Part shown: positions 50,395 through 62,586 of the stretch, one piece after another
Numbering within the stretch: the first letter of the stretch is position 1
Layout of the letters: each line of letters opens with the position of its first letter
Origin: Alviniconcha marisindica
Lineage: Eukaryota; Mollusca; Gastropoda; Provannidae
DNA length: 64,000 nucleotides
NCBI GenBank assembly: GCA_018857735.1
Contig: JABMCL010003792.1
Coordinates: forward strand, 879,001 to 943,000
Direction: 5' to 3'
Position numbers and translations under genes: made by a program
Notes under the pieces: model-generated
Databases searched by the model: none
Told to the model about the DNA's origin: nothing
The model's input: the letters and a program-made list of their open reading frames with translations, nothing else

Positions 50395-53300
50395 GTGTGT
50401 GTGTGTGTGTGTGTTCTGGATGGAGAAGGGAGCAGGGTGTCTGCTAGTAGATCTCTAGTGGAAGTACAGACGCTGTGTACCTGACTGGTTACAGTGATGG
50501 TCCAGCTGGTTTCCAGGAACCACTTTCACCCCTTTGTAGACGTCACACCAGTCTGACAAACGTCCAGCGCGATCAACACAAGATCTCTCCAAGTTTCAAA
50601 CCCACATCCCCAGCACACATCTACACAACCAGTGACATGAACAAAGGCGGCGGTGACAAAGTGGCTGACCCTTTTCCTGGTGTCCAGCATCCACTCCTTC
50701 TCAGCTTCCTCGTTCCACCAGCCCATGCTGATCATGTAGTGGCGCAGCCTGGTGATGGGGTTGTTCCGCTCGTCCCAGTAGCTCACCTCGTCCACCGACC
50801 TGTACGCCGAGCTGTCATCCGATGTGCTGTGGTGGCCGATCCTGAAAAAAAAGGCACTGCTGGTGGTGGATTATTATGACTTGGGAAAGGCTGCCCGCTC
50901 AAGTTTCCCATCTGGTGACAGTAACTCGTGATGGTGAACAAGAGAGCATTTGCAGGGAAACCTGGGCGTCTTTTTGTAACTGGCACAGAGCTGCGATCCA
51001 TAAAATAATTACCTGTCCGGTTCATGCCACACAAGCTGTTTTATACACCCAGTCAACCAGGATGATTTTTTTAAATGATTTTTTTTTTTTTTTTTTAGCA
51101 GTCCCTCGTTCCTTGCAGGAAATTTAGGTCACCTTACCTGGATAAGGCACAGCAGCTACCTATTCCTATCAGTGCGTGTCAGATTTTCATGTATCCAAAC
51201 AATGGTATGGTTGCCAGCGTTTGGGATTTTGACATGTGCACAGATGTTGATGCATGCAATGGTACCTGAGGGCTGTATAAATGCTGTAAGAGGGTGGTCT
51301 GCACTGGAAGCTGGACTTTTGGAGAAAAATCCCTTGCAACGCTGGCAATTCAAACCAGCATCAGTATTGCGCCTGGCTTTTCAGTCAGATGCTTTACAAA
51401 CTGAGCCGTACAGCTATGTGTATCTGGGCGCACACAGCCACAGATACACATACACAGAGATACATGCACACAAAGACAGCTACGCACCTGTAGGTCATGG
51501 CTTCGATGAGGACAGGTCTGTTTTGGGACAGACAAGTTTGGCGAGCAGCCTTGGTGGCGTTGTACACAGCGAACGGGTCGTTGCCATCAACACGCACAGT
51601 TGGCATGCCATACCCTGGGCCTCTGGAAGCTACAGTTGAGAAACAATTTCTTCTTTATTTGTCATTTAAAATGCTCGAGTATTCTCCAACCATCCCTCCT
51701 CTACCTCTGATAATTATGACATCTGTACTTGACTGGGCATTAAAAACTAATTATCTGTCTATCCACATGCTCTCTCAAAAACTGTTTTTTTAAATTTTGC
51801 ATAACCATGACTCTCCATTATGTACATGTTGCTGTGAGATGACAAGTTTCATAGTAAATGTATGTCTGCATAAAGCAAACTTTGAAAACTTTAATACTCA
51901 AGGATAGTAGCGTTAGTTCCATTTGGACCTGAATCAAAGATAGACACAAAAACATTGCAAAAATGGATGGAGGAATAACTGGATCAGTCAGTTCACAGAA
52001 GAAGTAGTGCCACTATGAGTACAAAGTGAACTCAACCCGTAAAAAAACCAAGCAAATGAAGCAACTGACCAATGCCGTCGCCTCTGTACTGGTCTTTGGT
52101 AGGGGTGGAGATGGCATACCCATTGTTGCGACTGAAACAAGTCATTGAACACAGTTCTCACACCACAAATAATACACAATGCATGTGTGTGTGTTTCTGT
52201 CAGTCTGAGCAAGTACCTGTGTGTTGCCAGTGTTTCCGTAAAGCATTCTCCATTTCCACTAAAACATGGAAGACAAGGTGCAGTATAATTAAGTTTCCTC
52301 TGTTGTTATTATTATTATTATTATGAGCATCACTCTTCAGACTGACCAGAAGAAGATGATGGGACAGTCCAGGACAGAAGCGAAGTTGAGAGCAGCATGG
52401 GCGTCACCTTCGGAGGCGGCTCCCTCCCCAAAATAACAGATCACCATCCGGTTATTTTGCTGGAGCTTGAAGGCATACGCTGCTCCTGCAGCTGTAACAA
52501 ACATCAAACAGCGCGTCACGACTCTGTTCTTCTGCTGCAGGATGAAACAGTTAACAACAGATAACCACTTCTCTGGCTACTGGTTTTATTGGTAAAAATT
52601 CAAATGCAATCAAAGCTGTTCTATGGAAATGCACTCAAGCAAAAGAGCAGACTGATGGCACTGCTGCTGGGTTTGTTGTGGCATGCGCATCCATCAATTA
52701 TATATATATGGCATCACCTTCTTCTTTTTCATGATGTAATGGATGCAACTGCAGCTACCATACTGATTACTCTTCTACTATTATACTATATGTATACAGA
52801 GTGTATTTTCCATAACATGACATAATGTCTTCATTTTTCCAACGGTGAACATAGGATATTTCACACATGCAACAAAGATAGCATATATATATATATACTG
52901 TGCGCACAAAAACAAGACAGGTTAGGTACTGATAAGCCTGCAAAAAAGCCTCACTAGAAGAAGTGAAAAAGTCTCTTCACCATCTCTAGATCAGCTGTGC
53001 CTTAACTAGTACTGTTTTATTATCTTTTCTGCCAGTCTCATTTATGTGCTGATGACTAATGAGGGAAAATTATGACTAGTATTACTTCTTTCTTTTTAAC
53101 ACAGGAAACTTGAAATAAGCGATTCTTCTTTTACTGACAGTCAGGTCTAGTCAGACCATGACTAGAGGTGTTCTGTCAGGTTGCTTAAAAAAGAAAAGAA
53201 AAAAAGAGAAATAGAGAGAGAGAGGGGGGATATTTTCCCGGTCTGAGAAAATTTTAGACTCAGAATTTGAACGTAGCTTTTCCAGCAGATGAAAAACTCT

Positions 53301-54964
53301 AGAAACGTGACTCCAACTTCGTTCCAACACACAGGAACTATTTTAGTTCCGCGGAGAGTGAATTCCGCAGCAAATGCTACACTCACAAAAGCAGATGACG
53401 TTTGTGTTCATCGTGCATACAGACACAGCAGGTGGCACTTAACTGTTGAGTTTTCAATGTGAATTTTCTCAGAAACAAAAACACGTAAATGATGTCAATG
53501 ATACCAGAAACGAAGATAATTTTTTTAAGTTTTTGGGTTACATACAAGTTGAACGCGATGATGCAAGTTCAACATCGGTACAAACGATATCAGCCGATCA
53601 TACCAAAATGTCCCACTTTTCAACAGCCATTTTGTGTCCAAAAAAGCGATGTTTTTCATCTTTTTGGTGTGTTCTTTGATTCTCAGCTTGTTCATAACTA
53701 CTTTTATTCCTCTTTAAAGTCTCCTCTGTAAGGCAGGCCAAACAGTGAAATAAATAATTAACCATGAGGATCAGTGCAAGTCCACAAATAGAGGAGGTGT
53801 CGCTCGGAGCACCTTTCGGCACAGGCTAATATATATATTATGCAAACTGGATTTGTTACCACATCCTCATCTTGTAGCATTATGCACATACCAAGAAGAG
53901 TAGATGGCACCAGATTTGTTACGCTGCTTTCATACACTTACCTTGCGGCATTTGTGTGGCTAAGGGGGAGGAGATGGTGACAAAGTTAAGCTCTGCAGAT
54001 CCATAGTGCACTGGCATTTGTCTCCCCTTGCCTTTATCTTGGGCATTTCCGTAGCACTGGTTCATGAACTGGTCAAGAGTAAAACCTCGCCACAACAGTA
54101 CTCCTGTCCATGACAAAACAGCAGCATCACAAAGTGGTTACTATGACTGTGCATTAATTTATAAGTATTTTGTGTTGTCACAGGTTTATTATTACTGCAT
54201 GTACACTGACAACCTGGTATTGTGAATAAGTATGACTATAATGTGAATGCTCTCAACACCATGCTTCTTTTTCACTTGCCACATGGCAGTAAAGATATTG
54301 ATCCGAAACACGAAAAGGTTCAAACAAACGCTTATTTATTTAATCAGTTAAGATATTGACTGATTAAGTTATAACTAATGAGCTGCTGAACAAAGTCCAG
54401 TGGTCACTGCTTTTTCTCTTACCAGGTTCCAGCTATCTGGAACCAACTCTCTGGAAGTGGAACCAACTCCGTGTTTCTGTTTGTCATTGCACCTCCGTCA
54501 GTTCTTTTACATTTGTACTTGAAAACCTTTCTCTTTTCAAAAACCTTTTCTTCAATCCCATCGCCCTGATATAAGACTCTGTGTGTGTGTGTGTGTGTGT
54601 GTTATATGCAGTGAATCTTGAAACACTGTCCATTTAAAGAATGTGTATGTGCTTAGGGCCTGTGCGGGTTAGGTGCTCTCAGTACCCATTATTATTACAG
54701 ATGGACTCACCTGCCTCTCTGTACTGGCCAAAGACAAGGTCTTTGGGGTCAAGGGCAGCAGCTGACCCCATGTGTGTCCCTTCTTCACCATAGTTGGTCA
54801 TATAGAAGGAGATTCGACCTTGACGCTGGGACTCGTACAGGACACGATCCATGGTGTTGAGCAGCGTCATGTCGTGGTACATTTTTGTCACTATCTCCTT
54901 GCTCAACTAAACGGAAAAAACGCACAGAGAGTTACAGACTTGTACCATTCATGCAGCCAGAATG

Positions 54965-55003
<39 letters not shown>

Positions 55004-56416
55004 ATATGTATGTGTGTGCACATGTGTGTGTAGGAGTGGGTGAGGGCAGGGGTGGAGGGTGAGTGTACACATGCATGTGTGTGCAATTACAAGTATGTAT
55101 GCGTATATATATATAGTGAATGTCACTGTGTTTGCGTGTCATTGTGTTGTGTGTACTCATTATATACACACACACACACATATCTATAGCAAATATATGA
55201 TTGTGTATACGATGCACTAGTGTGTTAAAGTATCTTTGTAAAAGTATATTCCTGTGTGTGGTGCAGTCTTATTTAAATACAGAATACTAGTCACAGGTCA
55301 GAAATAGTGCCAACAACTGAACAAGCATTTCTTCACATAAATTAAACTTTTTAAACGACAAAAAAAAAAAAAGACAAAAAAAAGAAGATTTTTTCATTCT
55401 GTTCAAATCCAGGAAGGGGGTCGGTAATGGTATGGGAAGAAGAAGCATCCCCATACTAGCTTTAAGTTTAACTACCATCCTGAAGAGAGCTAATCAATAA
55501 AGCAAGGTACCTTTGGGTCTTGAGACTCTTCAATGATCTTGCCCTCTCTGTTGAGAACTCGGTACACAGGTATTCCCTCCATGGAATCAGAGTGAGTGTA
55601 TACATGCAGGTGTGTGCTATTACAAGTATGTGTATATATATATACTTATAGTGAATGTCACTGTGTTGTTTGTGTCATTGTGTTGTGTGTACTCATTATA
55701 CACACACACACATATATATATAAACACAGCAAATATATGATTTTTTCACCCTGTTCAAATCCAGGAAGGGGGTTGGTAATGGTATGGGAAGAAGAAGCAT
55801 CCCCATACTAGCTTTAAGTTTAACTACCATCCTGAACAGAGCTAATCAATAAAGCAAGGTACCTTTGGGTCTTGAGACTCTTCAATGATCTTGCCCTCTC
55901 TGTTGAGAACTCGGTACACAGGTATTCCCTCCAAGGAATCACAGTGAGTGTATACATGCAGGTGTGTGCTATTACAAGTATGTGTATATATATATATATA
56001 TATATAGTGAATGTCACTGTGTTGTTTGTGTCATTGTGTTGTGTGTACTATATCAATTATTTTTTTACTATTATACACACACACAATATATATATAAACA
56101 CAGCAAATATATGATTTTTTCACCCTGTTCAAATCCAGGAAGGGGGTTGGTAATGGTATGGGAAGAAGAAGCATCCCCATACTAGCTTTAAGTTTAACTA
56201 CCATCCTGAACAGAGCTAATAAATAAAACAAGGTACCTTTGGGTCTTGAGACTCTTCAATGATCTTGCCCTCTCTGTTGAGAACTCGGTACACAGGTATT
56301 CCCTCCATGGAATCTGGCTCAATGAACTCCAGTTTGTAAACATAGCGTGAGCGTGAGCCAGGGAACTCAGGCTTGTCTTCAAACCGCGCAGTGCCATCTC
56401 CTGGTGACCAGATGGT
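49297..56416 (-). CDS. BCKDHA: BCKDHA: 2-oxoisovalerate dehydrogenase E1-alpha, mitochondrial (8 exons; 5' end not seen)
   Basis: E1-alpha of the branched-chain 2-oxoacid dehydrogenase complex uses thiamine diphosphate to decarboxylate the oxoacids of Leu, Ile and Val in the mitochondrial matrix, as an alpha2-beta2 tetramer. Minus-strand exons: 56416-56237, 54906-54711, 54103-53942, 52491-52347, 52131-52070, 51629-51488, 50841-50670, 49473-49297. All are GT-AG with matching phases and give 411 residues, about the length of the mature human chain plus a few. Landmarks: KLEFIE and [58 protein letters not shown], then the ThDP motif [17 protein letters not shown]...FFCRNN. The regulatory loop [16 protein letters not shown] includes the serine phosphorylated by BCKDK. 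The transit-peptide exon or exons should lie above 56416. Pieces of two of its exons are duplicated nearby. Confidence 0.96.
49556..49785. repeat. 24-bp minisatellite in the last BCKDHA intron (about 9 units)
   Basis: The unit gccccaaatccttaaacagc plus aaca repeats, with a few 12-bp half units. Because 24 is a multiple of three, frames of NSPKSLNS type stay open on the plus strand and KDLGLLLF type on the minus strand. It starts about 80 bp upstream of the last exon's acceptor. Confidence 0.93.
50328..50412. repeat. (TG)n microsatellite
   Basis: About 85 bp of nearly pure TG inside a BCKDHA intron. Confidence 0.95.
50670..50841 (-). CDS. BCKDHA: BCKDHA exon with the phosphorylation loop
   Basis: Acceptor tttttcag, donor gtcagc. 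It encodes [20 protein letters not shown], then [12 protein letters not shown] and WMLDTRKR. The loop serines are conserved. Confidence 0.96.
51165..51418 (-). mobile_element. tRNA-derived SINE-like element, minus strand
   Basis: The reverse complement opens with agctgtacggctcagtttgt, then aaagcatctgac and a B-box-like GGTTTGAATTGCC, at tRNA-like spacing. A roughly 170-bp body follows. It lies in a BCKDHA intron. Family membership was not resolved. Confidence 0.5.
51488..51629 (-). CDS. BCKDHA: BCKDHA exon 6 of those seen
   Basis: Acceptor aactgtag, donor gtgcgt. It encodes [29 protein letters not shown] and [11 protein letters not shown]. Confidence 0.96.
52070..52131 (-). CDS. BCKDHA: BCKDHA exon 5 of those seen
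   Basis: Sixty-two bp between tgtttcag and gtcagt. It encodes [20 protein letters not shown], part of the ThDP pocket. Confidence 0.95.
52347..52491 (-). CDS. BCKDHA: BCKDHA exon 4 of those seen (ThDP motif)
   Basis: Acceptor tgttacag, donor gtcagt. It encodes [20 protein letters not shown], then [20 protein letters not shown] and DCPIIFF. This holds the metal/diphosphate-binding GxGxxSEGD-N signature. Confidence 0.97.
53942..54103 (-). CDS. BCKDHA: BCKDHA exon 3 of those seen
   Basis: Acceptor catggacag, donor gtaagt. It encodes [33 protein letters not shown] and [14 protein letters not shown]. Confidence 0.96.
54300..54358 (+). mobile_element. Half-arm of the foldback element
   Basis: The text gatccgaaacacgaaaaggt, then tcaaacaaacgcttatttat, matches the left arm of the element at 8800. 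No complementary arm follows, so it is a solo terminal fragment. Confidence 0.7.
54430..54545 (+). mobile_element. LINE 3' fragment, frameshifted
   Basis: Pieces such as WNQLSGSG and YLKTFLFSK in different frames recall the WNxLP...LKTxLF end of CR1/L2-like LINE polyproteins. A TG tract and (ATT)n-tailed repeat follow. Confidence 0.45.
54711..54906 (-). CDS. BCKDHA: BCKDHA exon 2 of those seen
   Basis: Acceptor gtttag, donor gtgagt. It encodes [53 protein letters not shown] and [10 protein letters not shown]. Confidence 0.96.
55392..56236 (-). repeat. Two extra tandem copies of a BCKDHA exon 3'-end plus donor and intron
   Basis: A unit of about 352-374 bp is tandemly repeated. It contains 78 bp of the exon end, its donor gtacct, about 110 bp of intron (ttaagtttaactaccatcc ... 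ttcaaatccaggaagg) and a TA/CA microsatellite. Exon-like parts are 55511-55588, 55863-55940 and the true exon end 56237-56314. The extra copies still read [18 protein letters not shown] and keep the donor, but lack the front of the exon and any evident acceptor. Confidence 0.93.
56237..56416 (-). CDS. BCKDHA: BCKDHA exon 1 of those seen
   Basis: Acceptor ctgtcaccag, donor gtacct; 60 codons. It encodes [20 protein letters not shown], then [18 protein letters not shown], matching the N-terminal region of the mature subunit. Upstream exons with the mitochondrial targeting peptide are not identified. Confidence 0.94.
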
Positions 56417-56674
56417 CTGGTGACAGAAAAGAAGGTGAATGACTCAATAAGCAATCAGGTGTAACAAGGAGGGCTGCTATCTTCTTCACTTTTCGTTTTG
56501 TTTGTTTCATCCTGGCTTTTTTGTCATTTTGATATTGATGTATGCATTTATAGTACTTGTGTTTTTTTGATTGTAAAGCGGATTTTGATGTTGATAATGT
56601 GCAGTGCCACGAGCTTGTAAATTTTTATGGGGTATAACGCTATGTAACAGTTATTATTATTATTATCATTTTAA

Positions 56675-56965
56675 AACAAGACCCAAACACATAACAGGTT
56701 AAAAAGAATGCTTATTTAACATAACAACAAACAGTGTGCAAATTTTCAGGGCAAGCCCCTTTTTCAAGAGACAGAACATATATATATAAACAACAGTTAT
56801 ATGATCATGTAGAGTAATTATTTGCTTTGGGATGTGGTTTGTTTGTGTCCAGTTTTTGGAACGGTTGCTTTGTCACTTAAAAGGGGCTTACCCTGAAAAT
56901 TCACACATTGTGTACTGTCATATTAAACTATAAGCATTCATTTTAACCATTTATGCATTGGGACC
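56675..56965. mobile_element. Foldback (MITE-like) element, copy 2
   Basis: The left arm (ggttaaaaagaatgcttatt ... aaattttcagggcaagcccc) and right arm (aaggggcttaccctgaaaat ... aagcattcattttaacc) are reverse complements around a diverged centre near 56810. It is the same family as 8800-9199 but more decayed. Confidence 0.8.
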
Positions 56966-57533
56966 AGATAAGCTTTTAAAGCAATTAATAGCTAATAATA
57001 TTAAGAAGGATAATCAACAGCCAATAAGTATAGTACTAGGAATATATATATATATATATAAATTATAATGCCCACTTCAGCTAGATCTTCTACAGGAACA
57101 GTCAACATAGTTCGACTGTGGGGAAATAGAATTAAAAAAATAGAGCAAGCAAAGACTGATTCAGTGACTGAGATCCGTGAGATGAGAGACAGCACAAGTC
57201 GACAATGTCTGGCTAGTCGTCTGCTGCTGCCACTTGGCCAGGGACAGCCACTCTTGCCATCAGCACTGCCCTACAAAACTTGGGCCGAACAAAACGCGAG
57301 AGCTCAGTAACAACATACTACAACAACCCCAACCCCAACGAAGCTGTGCGAACAGGGAGGTGGTGCTGAGTGGCTCTTAGAGAAAGAGAGAGAGCTGGAT
57401 GATCAGTTGTGCAAAGCCCAGCTGCATGAAGGTTCAACTTCAACAGCACAAAAACAGGCTTTGTGAGTGATCCTGTTGTTTTGTGTCTGATAGCAGTTTG
57501 GGGGTTAGACTATATTCATGAGGAAATAGATCA

Positions 57534-57564
<31 letters not shown>

Positions 57565-60500
57565 TTTGTGTGTGTACCTCTGTGTGATCCATCCGCATGT
57601 GCACAAACACATACACATTTTCTCTCTCTCTCACACACACCACCACCACCTCACAATCACACATAACGACACACAGTATACGGTACACAGTACACACACA
57701 TTTACAAACACATACCATAGAGGCACGCACACACTTTCTCTCTCTCGATACATCCAAAAGACTCAGAATATCACCAACAACAGTGGATTAGAGCGACCGG
57801 TTTTTGAGCTACATGTGCTTGGTACTATAATTTTAATAGTATAATGGTAATGGTATGACTTTTAAAATGCCCATGTACCAGATTTTCTTTTTGTTTTGCT
57901 TGTAGCCTTGTAAGAGGTAACATACTCACACTTGTACCAGATTTTCTTTTTGTTTTATTAAACCCTGCTGTTCTAATAAGCACCTGTATTCGCTTGTGCA
58001 CACACACACACATGCACACACACACACACATCAACTAACTTAATGCCTGGTCTGGGTGTCACAACAAGGAATTGTTTAGTCCATACCCTACATACAAACA
58101 CTCAGTCAATGGTAGTCAACACTTCAATCCCCCACAAACATAATTCCAAACAACACCTTTCCTCCCCACATATATACATAGACTGGACAAGTAGCATTAT
58201 CAGTTAACACACATCTGACACATAAACTCCTTGGAAAACAAACAAATGTCAAAGTGGTCCTTTCAACGTTTTCGCAGTCAGCAAATCATTAACAGCAGTG
58301 CATTAGAGTGCTATATTACAAACAGCGGAAGTTAAGAGAAAGTTTACGATAGGAAAAAGGGTTAAAGGGCCTAGAAAGGCAGTTTTGGGGTACATATTTT
58401 TTTCCAAATTGTTTAAAAACAACAACATGTAGGTCCATACTAACGTTTGAAGGGAAGAAACAGTCTATTACTCACTTGTTTAAAACTTTTTCAGGGCTTC
58501 GATTAGGTTGCAATGCATTTATTTTGGCAAAAAGGTAAGAAAATACAGTCAACTGAATGTTTCAAAACCAGCGCCATTTTGAATGCGAGATTCTGCGAGA
58601 GCTATTTTAAGCTAAAGGTCAATGGGTCGGGCAGTGATGTCACAAACAAGCAAGCAGCAAGCAGCAAAGCAAGCAAGCAAGCAAGCAGCAAAACGAGGAA
58701 GTCAGGTCTGTGTGAGTGCCCACAGGGCAACCGACTTGGACAAATTTCCAGTTCAAATCTCCAGGGATGAAGCTCCTTTTCAGTCGTTGGGCCTTTGTTT
58801 ATTTCCCCCTTGTTATTTCATTTTTCTCAAGCCTTATTAGCATGTGGTGTTTCGGTCTTTTTCGTTGTTTACTCTAGCTTTCACAACAGGCTAGACCTCA
58901 TCAGGGAGCCTGCCTTTTATTGGGTGTTTTATTTTATTTTCCCAATTTAGCCTTGTTTGTTTCATCATAATGTAACGATGAAAAGGTTTGTTCGTTCTAG
59001 TTCAATAGACTAGCAATTTCGTGGCCTCCCTGGGTTAGGGTTTGAGGTTGGGCTAGTTGCCAGTTCCTGCCATTCACTGTTTTTTCTCTTGGCTTGCCCT
59101 TTTGCTTCTCAGTTATATCGTTCATTTACGATGTACGAGTGAGGGGGGTAGTCTTGATGTTTAACGAGACCGCTCATTCTTTCTTTGTGTGGGGTAGTTC
59201 GTGAGCGTCTGTTGCCATGCCATGTTGTTGTCGGCTGAATGGATTGTATCATGTACATGGATTACATGTATCCAGCCTTTGTCCCATTGCTCGCTGACAT
59301 TTCTTGCTCCCTTTCTTTTCAGAAAGTGTTTTTGTTCTTGTTTTTCTCTTTTCTTCTTCTTCTCCACCATGCGTTCTTTCTTTTTTATCTCTGGCTTATT
59401 GGCCATTTCATACCCGCTTGTTAGCTTACCTGATTAGGGCAGCCATTTTGCATTTCTCTTTTCATCTGCATTTGTTTACATATATATATGCCGATGCTTT
59501 GTCATCGGTAGTTCTGATTAGCGATCTGCTTTATCAGTCTGCAGCCTTTTTCTAGATGGAAGCCGGGTTAGTGAGGGGTTTGTTAGAGTTAGTTAAGATT
59601 AATGTTAGTTATGGTTAGTTTGGCTTTCCATGTGTTTGTCAGCACAGTTATTTTTGCTCTGTGCTCTTATGGCTTTGACTGTTGTCGTCCAGTCATTTGT
59701 TGAAGACAGTAGTCTATTAGACTGTTGTGATTTGGTGCGTTTTTTTCTACCTTATGTTTGCAGTCAGCCATCATTTGCATTTTTGAGGTGGTTTCAGCTG
59801 TGTGGGTGCCCACAGGGAACCGATTGGAATTCATTTGACATCTCCAGGATGAGCTTTTGACTGCTATCTTTCGGATGTGTAAAAGGAAACACGCCCTTTG
59901 GTCTGCATTCTGCACACCAGCTCAATTCATGTGGCATTTTTGTTGTGGGCTGATTGAGGTGAAAATGCCTGCAGCTGTTTGCTGATGTCAAGACTATGTC
60001 AAGTCTCAGTTATTTTAGATTGCACAAGCATAATTGGTGTGATTTTCTTCCTTCTAAAATATTTCTTTCCAGGCAGGCAGTTTTTAGATTTGATGATGCC
60101 CAGACTTTCTTTGGGTTGTTTTAACGTTTTTGCAATGCCTTTGGCCTAAGGAGGTGGCAATTTTGCTGGCGCGCAGAATACCAGTTCTGTCCCTGCCTCT
60201 GTCCTTACCATTTCTCCACCTCCTCATGGCCCCTTCGGCCTCCCATCCACCGCCCCTAACTGCTCTCCCTTCCCTCCATCCCACTTCCTGTCCTTGGACT
60301 ACCTGGCACCTAAAGCTTTCATGCACCCCCCTCCTCGCTTACCGTGTCACTTGGTGTTTAGATCAATTCACTTTAATAATTGCACTTCCACTTTTCTTCT
60401 TGTTTGTTAGACACAATCATGGGTTTATTTGTGGTGTCGCAAAGTCCACATTTCAGCTCTGGTCACAAGTCCTTAAAATTAATTGTTACACTGTCTCAAG

Positions 60501-61380
60501 TTCATTCTCTCTCTCTAAAAACAAACCAAAAAAGCAACAACTACTGACTAGTTGACTCACACTTGATCGATGAAAGCAACAGGCTGCTGTCTTTGGGATG
60601 CTTTCCGAGGCACTGGACAGTGTCATCCGTGCCACAAGTCGCGCAATGTTTAGCATTTTGCAGGACAAAATGACACGCTTGCATGAACAACTTTGCTAAC
60701 ACGTAGGCAAATAACAACACTTCGTAGGCAAAGGACAACACGCTCCAAGCAGAACGCTGTTGTGTATTTCGTCACGAATTATGAGCAGCTGAGTTGCTTA
60801 AAAATAAGAACTGGAATGAGACTTTCCTGCAGAAAGCCATGTTCACTGGAAGAAGAAGAAAAAAAACTAAGCAAATTAAGTCAACAGTAAAGTACTGAAA
60901 TGGCCTAATTGTTTGTCATAAAACGCATCTTTCGCGAAGTTGAAAATATATAAACATCTTCACAAAAGAGGAAATGACGTTTTACACATAAGCTAACCTG
61001 ATGATCCCCGATGCGATGATTCACAACCCACAGATCTGGGGAAACCATCAGATTGATCGCTGAAAACACGGATTCTAGTACCCACAGGTAAACTCAGAAA
61101 CGGTTACATGTTTGGCTGGTCTTTACTCAGCTCATTTAGTACCCTTACTGGGTTTATTTTGGATTGGCGTGAAAGGTTTGGAGGGTAAAGAATATAGGTC
61201 AGCTAACAGGTTGTTTTCAATTTCAGTCACCACTGGGTGTTTTATAATAGAAAAATGGAGTGGCTGTGGCCTTTATTCACATAAAGCACAGTCAACCAGC
61301 TTATAATAGATTCTGACAGTATTCGGGGTCTGACATAAAAGAGGCTTTGATTTGTGGGTGTTAGAACACAGATTATGTAT
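56966..61380. other. Gene-free stretch; possible BCKDHA upstream intron
   Basis: No exon was recognised, although the BCKDHA transit-peptide exon may be hidden here or beyond the window. Two related patches, near 58706 (gagtgcccacagggcaaccg) and 59799 (gggtgcccacagggaaccg), mark a dispersed repeat. TG/CA tracts lie at 57536-57560 and 57600-57730. A gcaagcaagcaagcaagca tract is at 58665-58690. Confidence 0.5.
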
Positions 61381-61384
61381 TATA

Positions 61385-61455
61385 TATAGTGGTACTGGTA
61401 GTGGTAAAGTGCCTGCCTAGGCACTTACCACTGGCAGTACCAGACTACCACTATC
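61385..61455. repeat. Imperfect hairpin of about 70 nt
   Basis: The left arm tggtactggtagtggtaaag then tgcc faces the right arm ggcacttaccactggcagta then cca around a short tgccta loop, with extended pairing on both sides (tatagtgg with ccactat). It could be a small foldback relic; a precursor-like RNA hairpin is possible but unsupported. Confidence 0.7.
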
Positions 61456-61617
61456 AATGTACCACCTACTTTAGTTTATAAAATTAAATAGCATTACCAG
61501 TTTTATACATGAGTTGGCAAGACTTTCCACTTCTAGTCTTTCAAGTTTCATGGTCAGTTTGAGTGTCACTGTAAGTATCTACTTGTTTTAACAATAACAT
61601 ACACGTATGCACACACA

Positions 61618-61620
61618 CAG

Positions 61621-61680
<60 letters not shown>
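61618..61680. repeat. (CA)n microsatellite
   Basis: About 60 bp of pure CA. Confidence 0.95.
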
Positions 61681-61685
<5 letters not shown>

Positions 61686-62084
61686 TGTACATGAGATTAT
61701 GACACATACTCCACAACTGAATTTGGAGAGAAGAAGAAAGTGATTACTTTTATTCATTCATGCTAATGTAGACCTAGAAGGCTAGATCATATCTCCCTCT
61801 CTCTCTTTGATTGTTGTATATGTATCCATGAAAGAAATTTAATTACGATGTTTCTGCACATTTGTAGGAACTCTATTAAACTGCATTGATCAGTTGCTTA
61901 TTCGTGCTTATAATTATAATATCTGTCTGTGGTATAGTTATGCTTATTTGTGTTTGTAGCAGCTGGCATAGCAAGGACTGGCTAGTAACACTAACAGTAT
62001 TACACAGGACCTAACAGTAACACATCCTTGAGTATAAAAGTTTTTGAGTTCAGGTTCTCTCTCTCTCTCTCTCTCGCTCTCTGT

Positions 62085-62200
62085 GATGCCCTGTAATTTT
62101 ATTTTTATCCATCAGTAGCTTAATAAGGACTAGTTGTTAGACAAATTTTGACTGAACCTAAAACAATCCTTGTAAAATAAAGTTTTTGAGTTTGAGCTCT
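62085..62200 (+). repeat. Third copy of the dispersed repeat of 29.96-30.59 kb
   Basis: It shares gccctgtaattttattttta, catcagtagcttaataagga, ctagttgttagac and acaatccttgtaaaataaag with the copies beside the small membrane protein gene. A weaker relative is at 61960-62050. Confidence 0.8.
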
Positions 62201-62219
62201 CTCTGACTGGGTCTCTCTC

Positions 62220-62480
62220 TCTCTCTCCTAAATGCTTTTAGTAGATGTTTTGCTTTTCTTTTGGCTTCCCTACAACCACTGTCACACCAAGGCACACACT
62301 TCAAGGGTGGCATCGACACTTCAAGGGTGGCATCAACATGCACACGTTTTTTTCATGCAAGTGGCCGCATTTAGCAGGCAGTTAACGAATCTGTCAAACG
62401 CTGAATCTATGTTTACATTGACTTCATTTAAAGCATGGCTGAGTTCTTTGACTGTGGCTTGTTGGGACAGAAATGACAAA
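62220..62480 (-). mobile_element. LINE ORF fragment, minus strand, frameshifted
   Basis: On the minus strand, frames near 62480-62350 read TVKELSHALNEVNVNIDSAF then DRFVNCLLNAA, and near 62290-62230 read VPWCDSGCREAKRKAKHLLK then AFRRERER. The PW-D-C--A+++ pattern is typical of the linker between endonuclease and reverse transcriptase in non-LTR retrotransposons. The frames are broken between the two parts. Confidence 0.65.
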
Positions 62481-62509
62481 AACTTGGGCACTTTTTCGCT
62501 GTTCCAAAT

Positions 62510-62514
<5 letters not shown>

Positions 62515-62583
<69 letters not shown>
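62515..62583. repeat. (CT)n microsatellite
   Basis: About 69 bp of CT with one CTCCTCTCCT interruption. TG-rich minisatellite-like text (gtgccacagtgtgtgtgtga) follows at 62679-62800. Confidence 0.95.

Positions 62584-62586
<3 letters not shown>

Noticed and set aside
57068..57310. Plus-strand 80-codon frame starting MPTSARSSTG
   Set aside because: No recognisable domain, no splice partner, and it sits between repeats. Probably chance.
60961..61090. Possible upstream BCKDHA exon on the minus strand (cccagatctgtgggttgtg ... donor gttagc)
   Set aside because: The translation does not look like a mitochondrial targeting sequence or any BCKDHA N-terminus, so it could not be supported.
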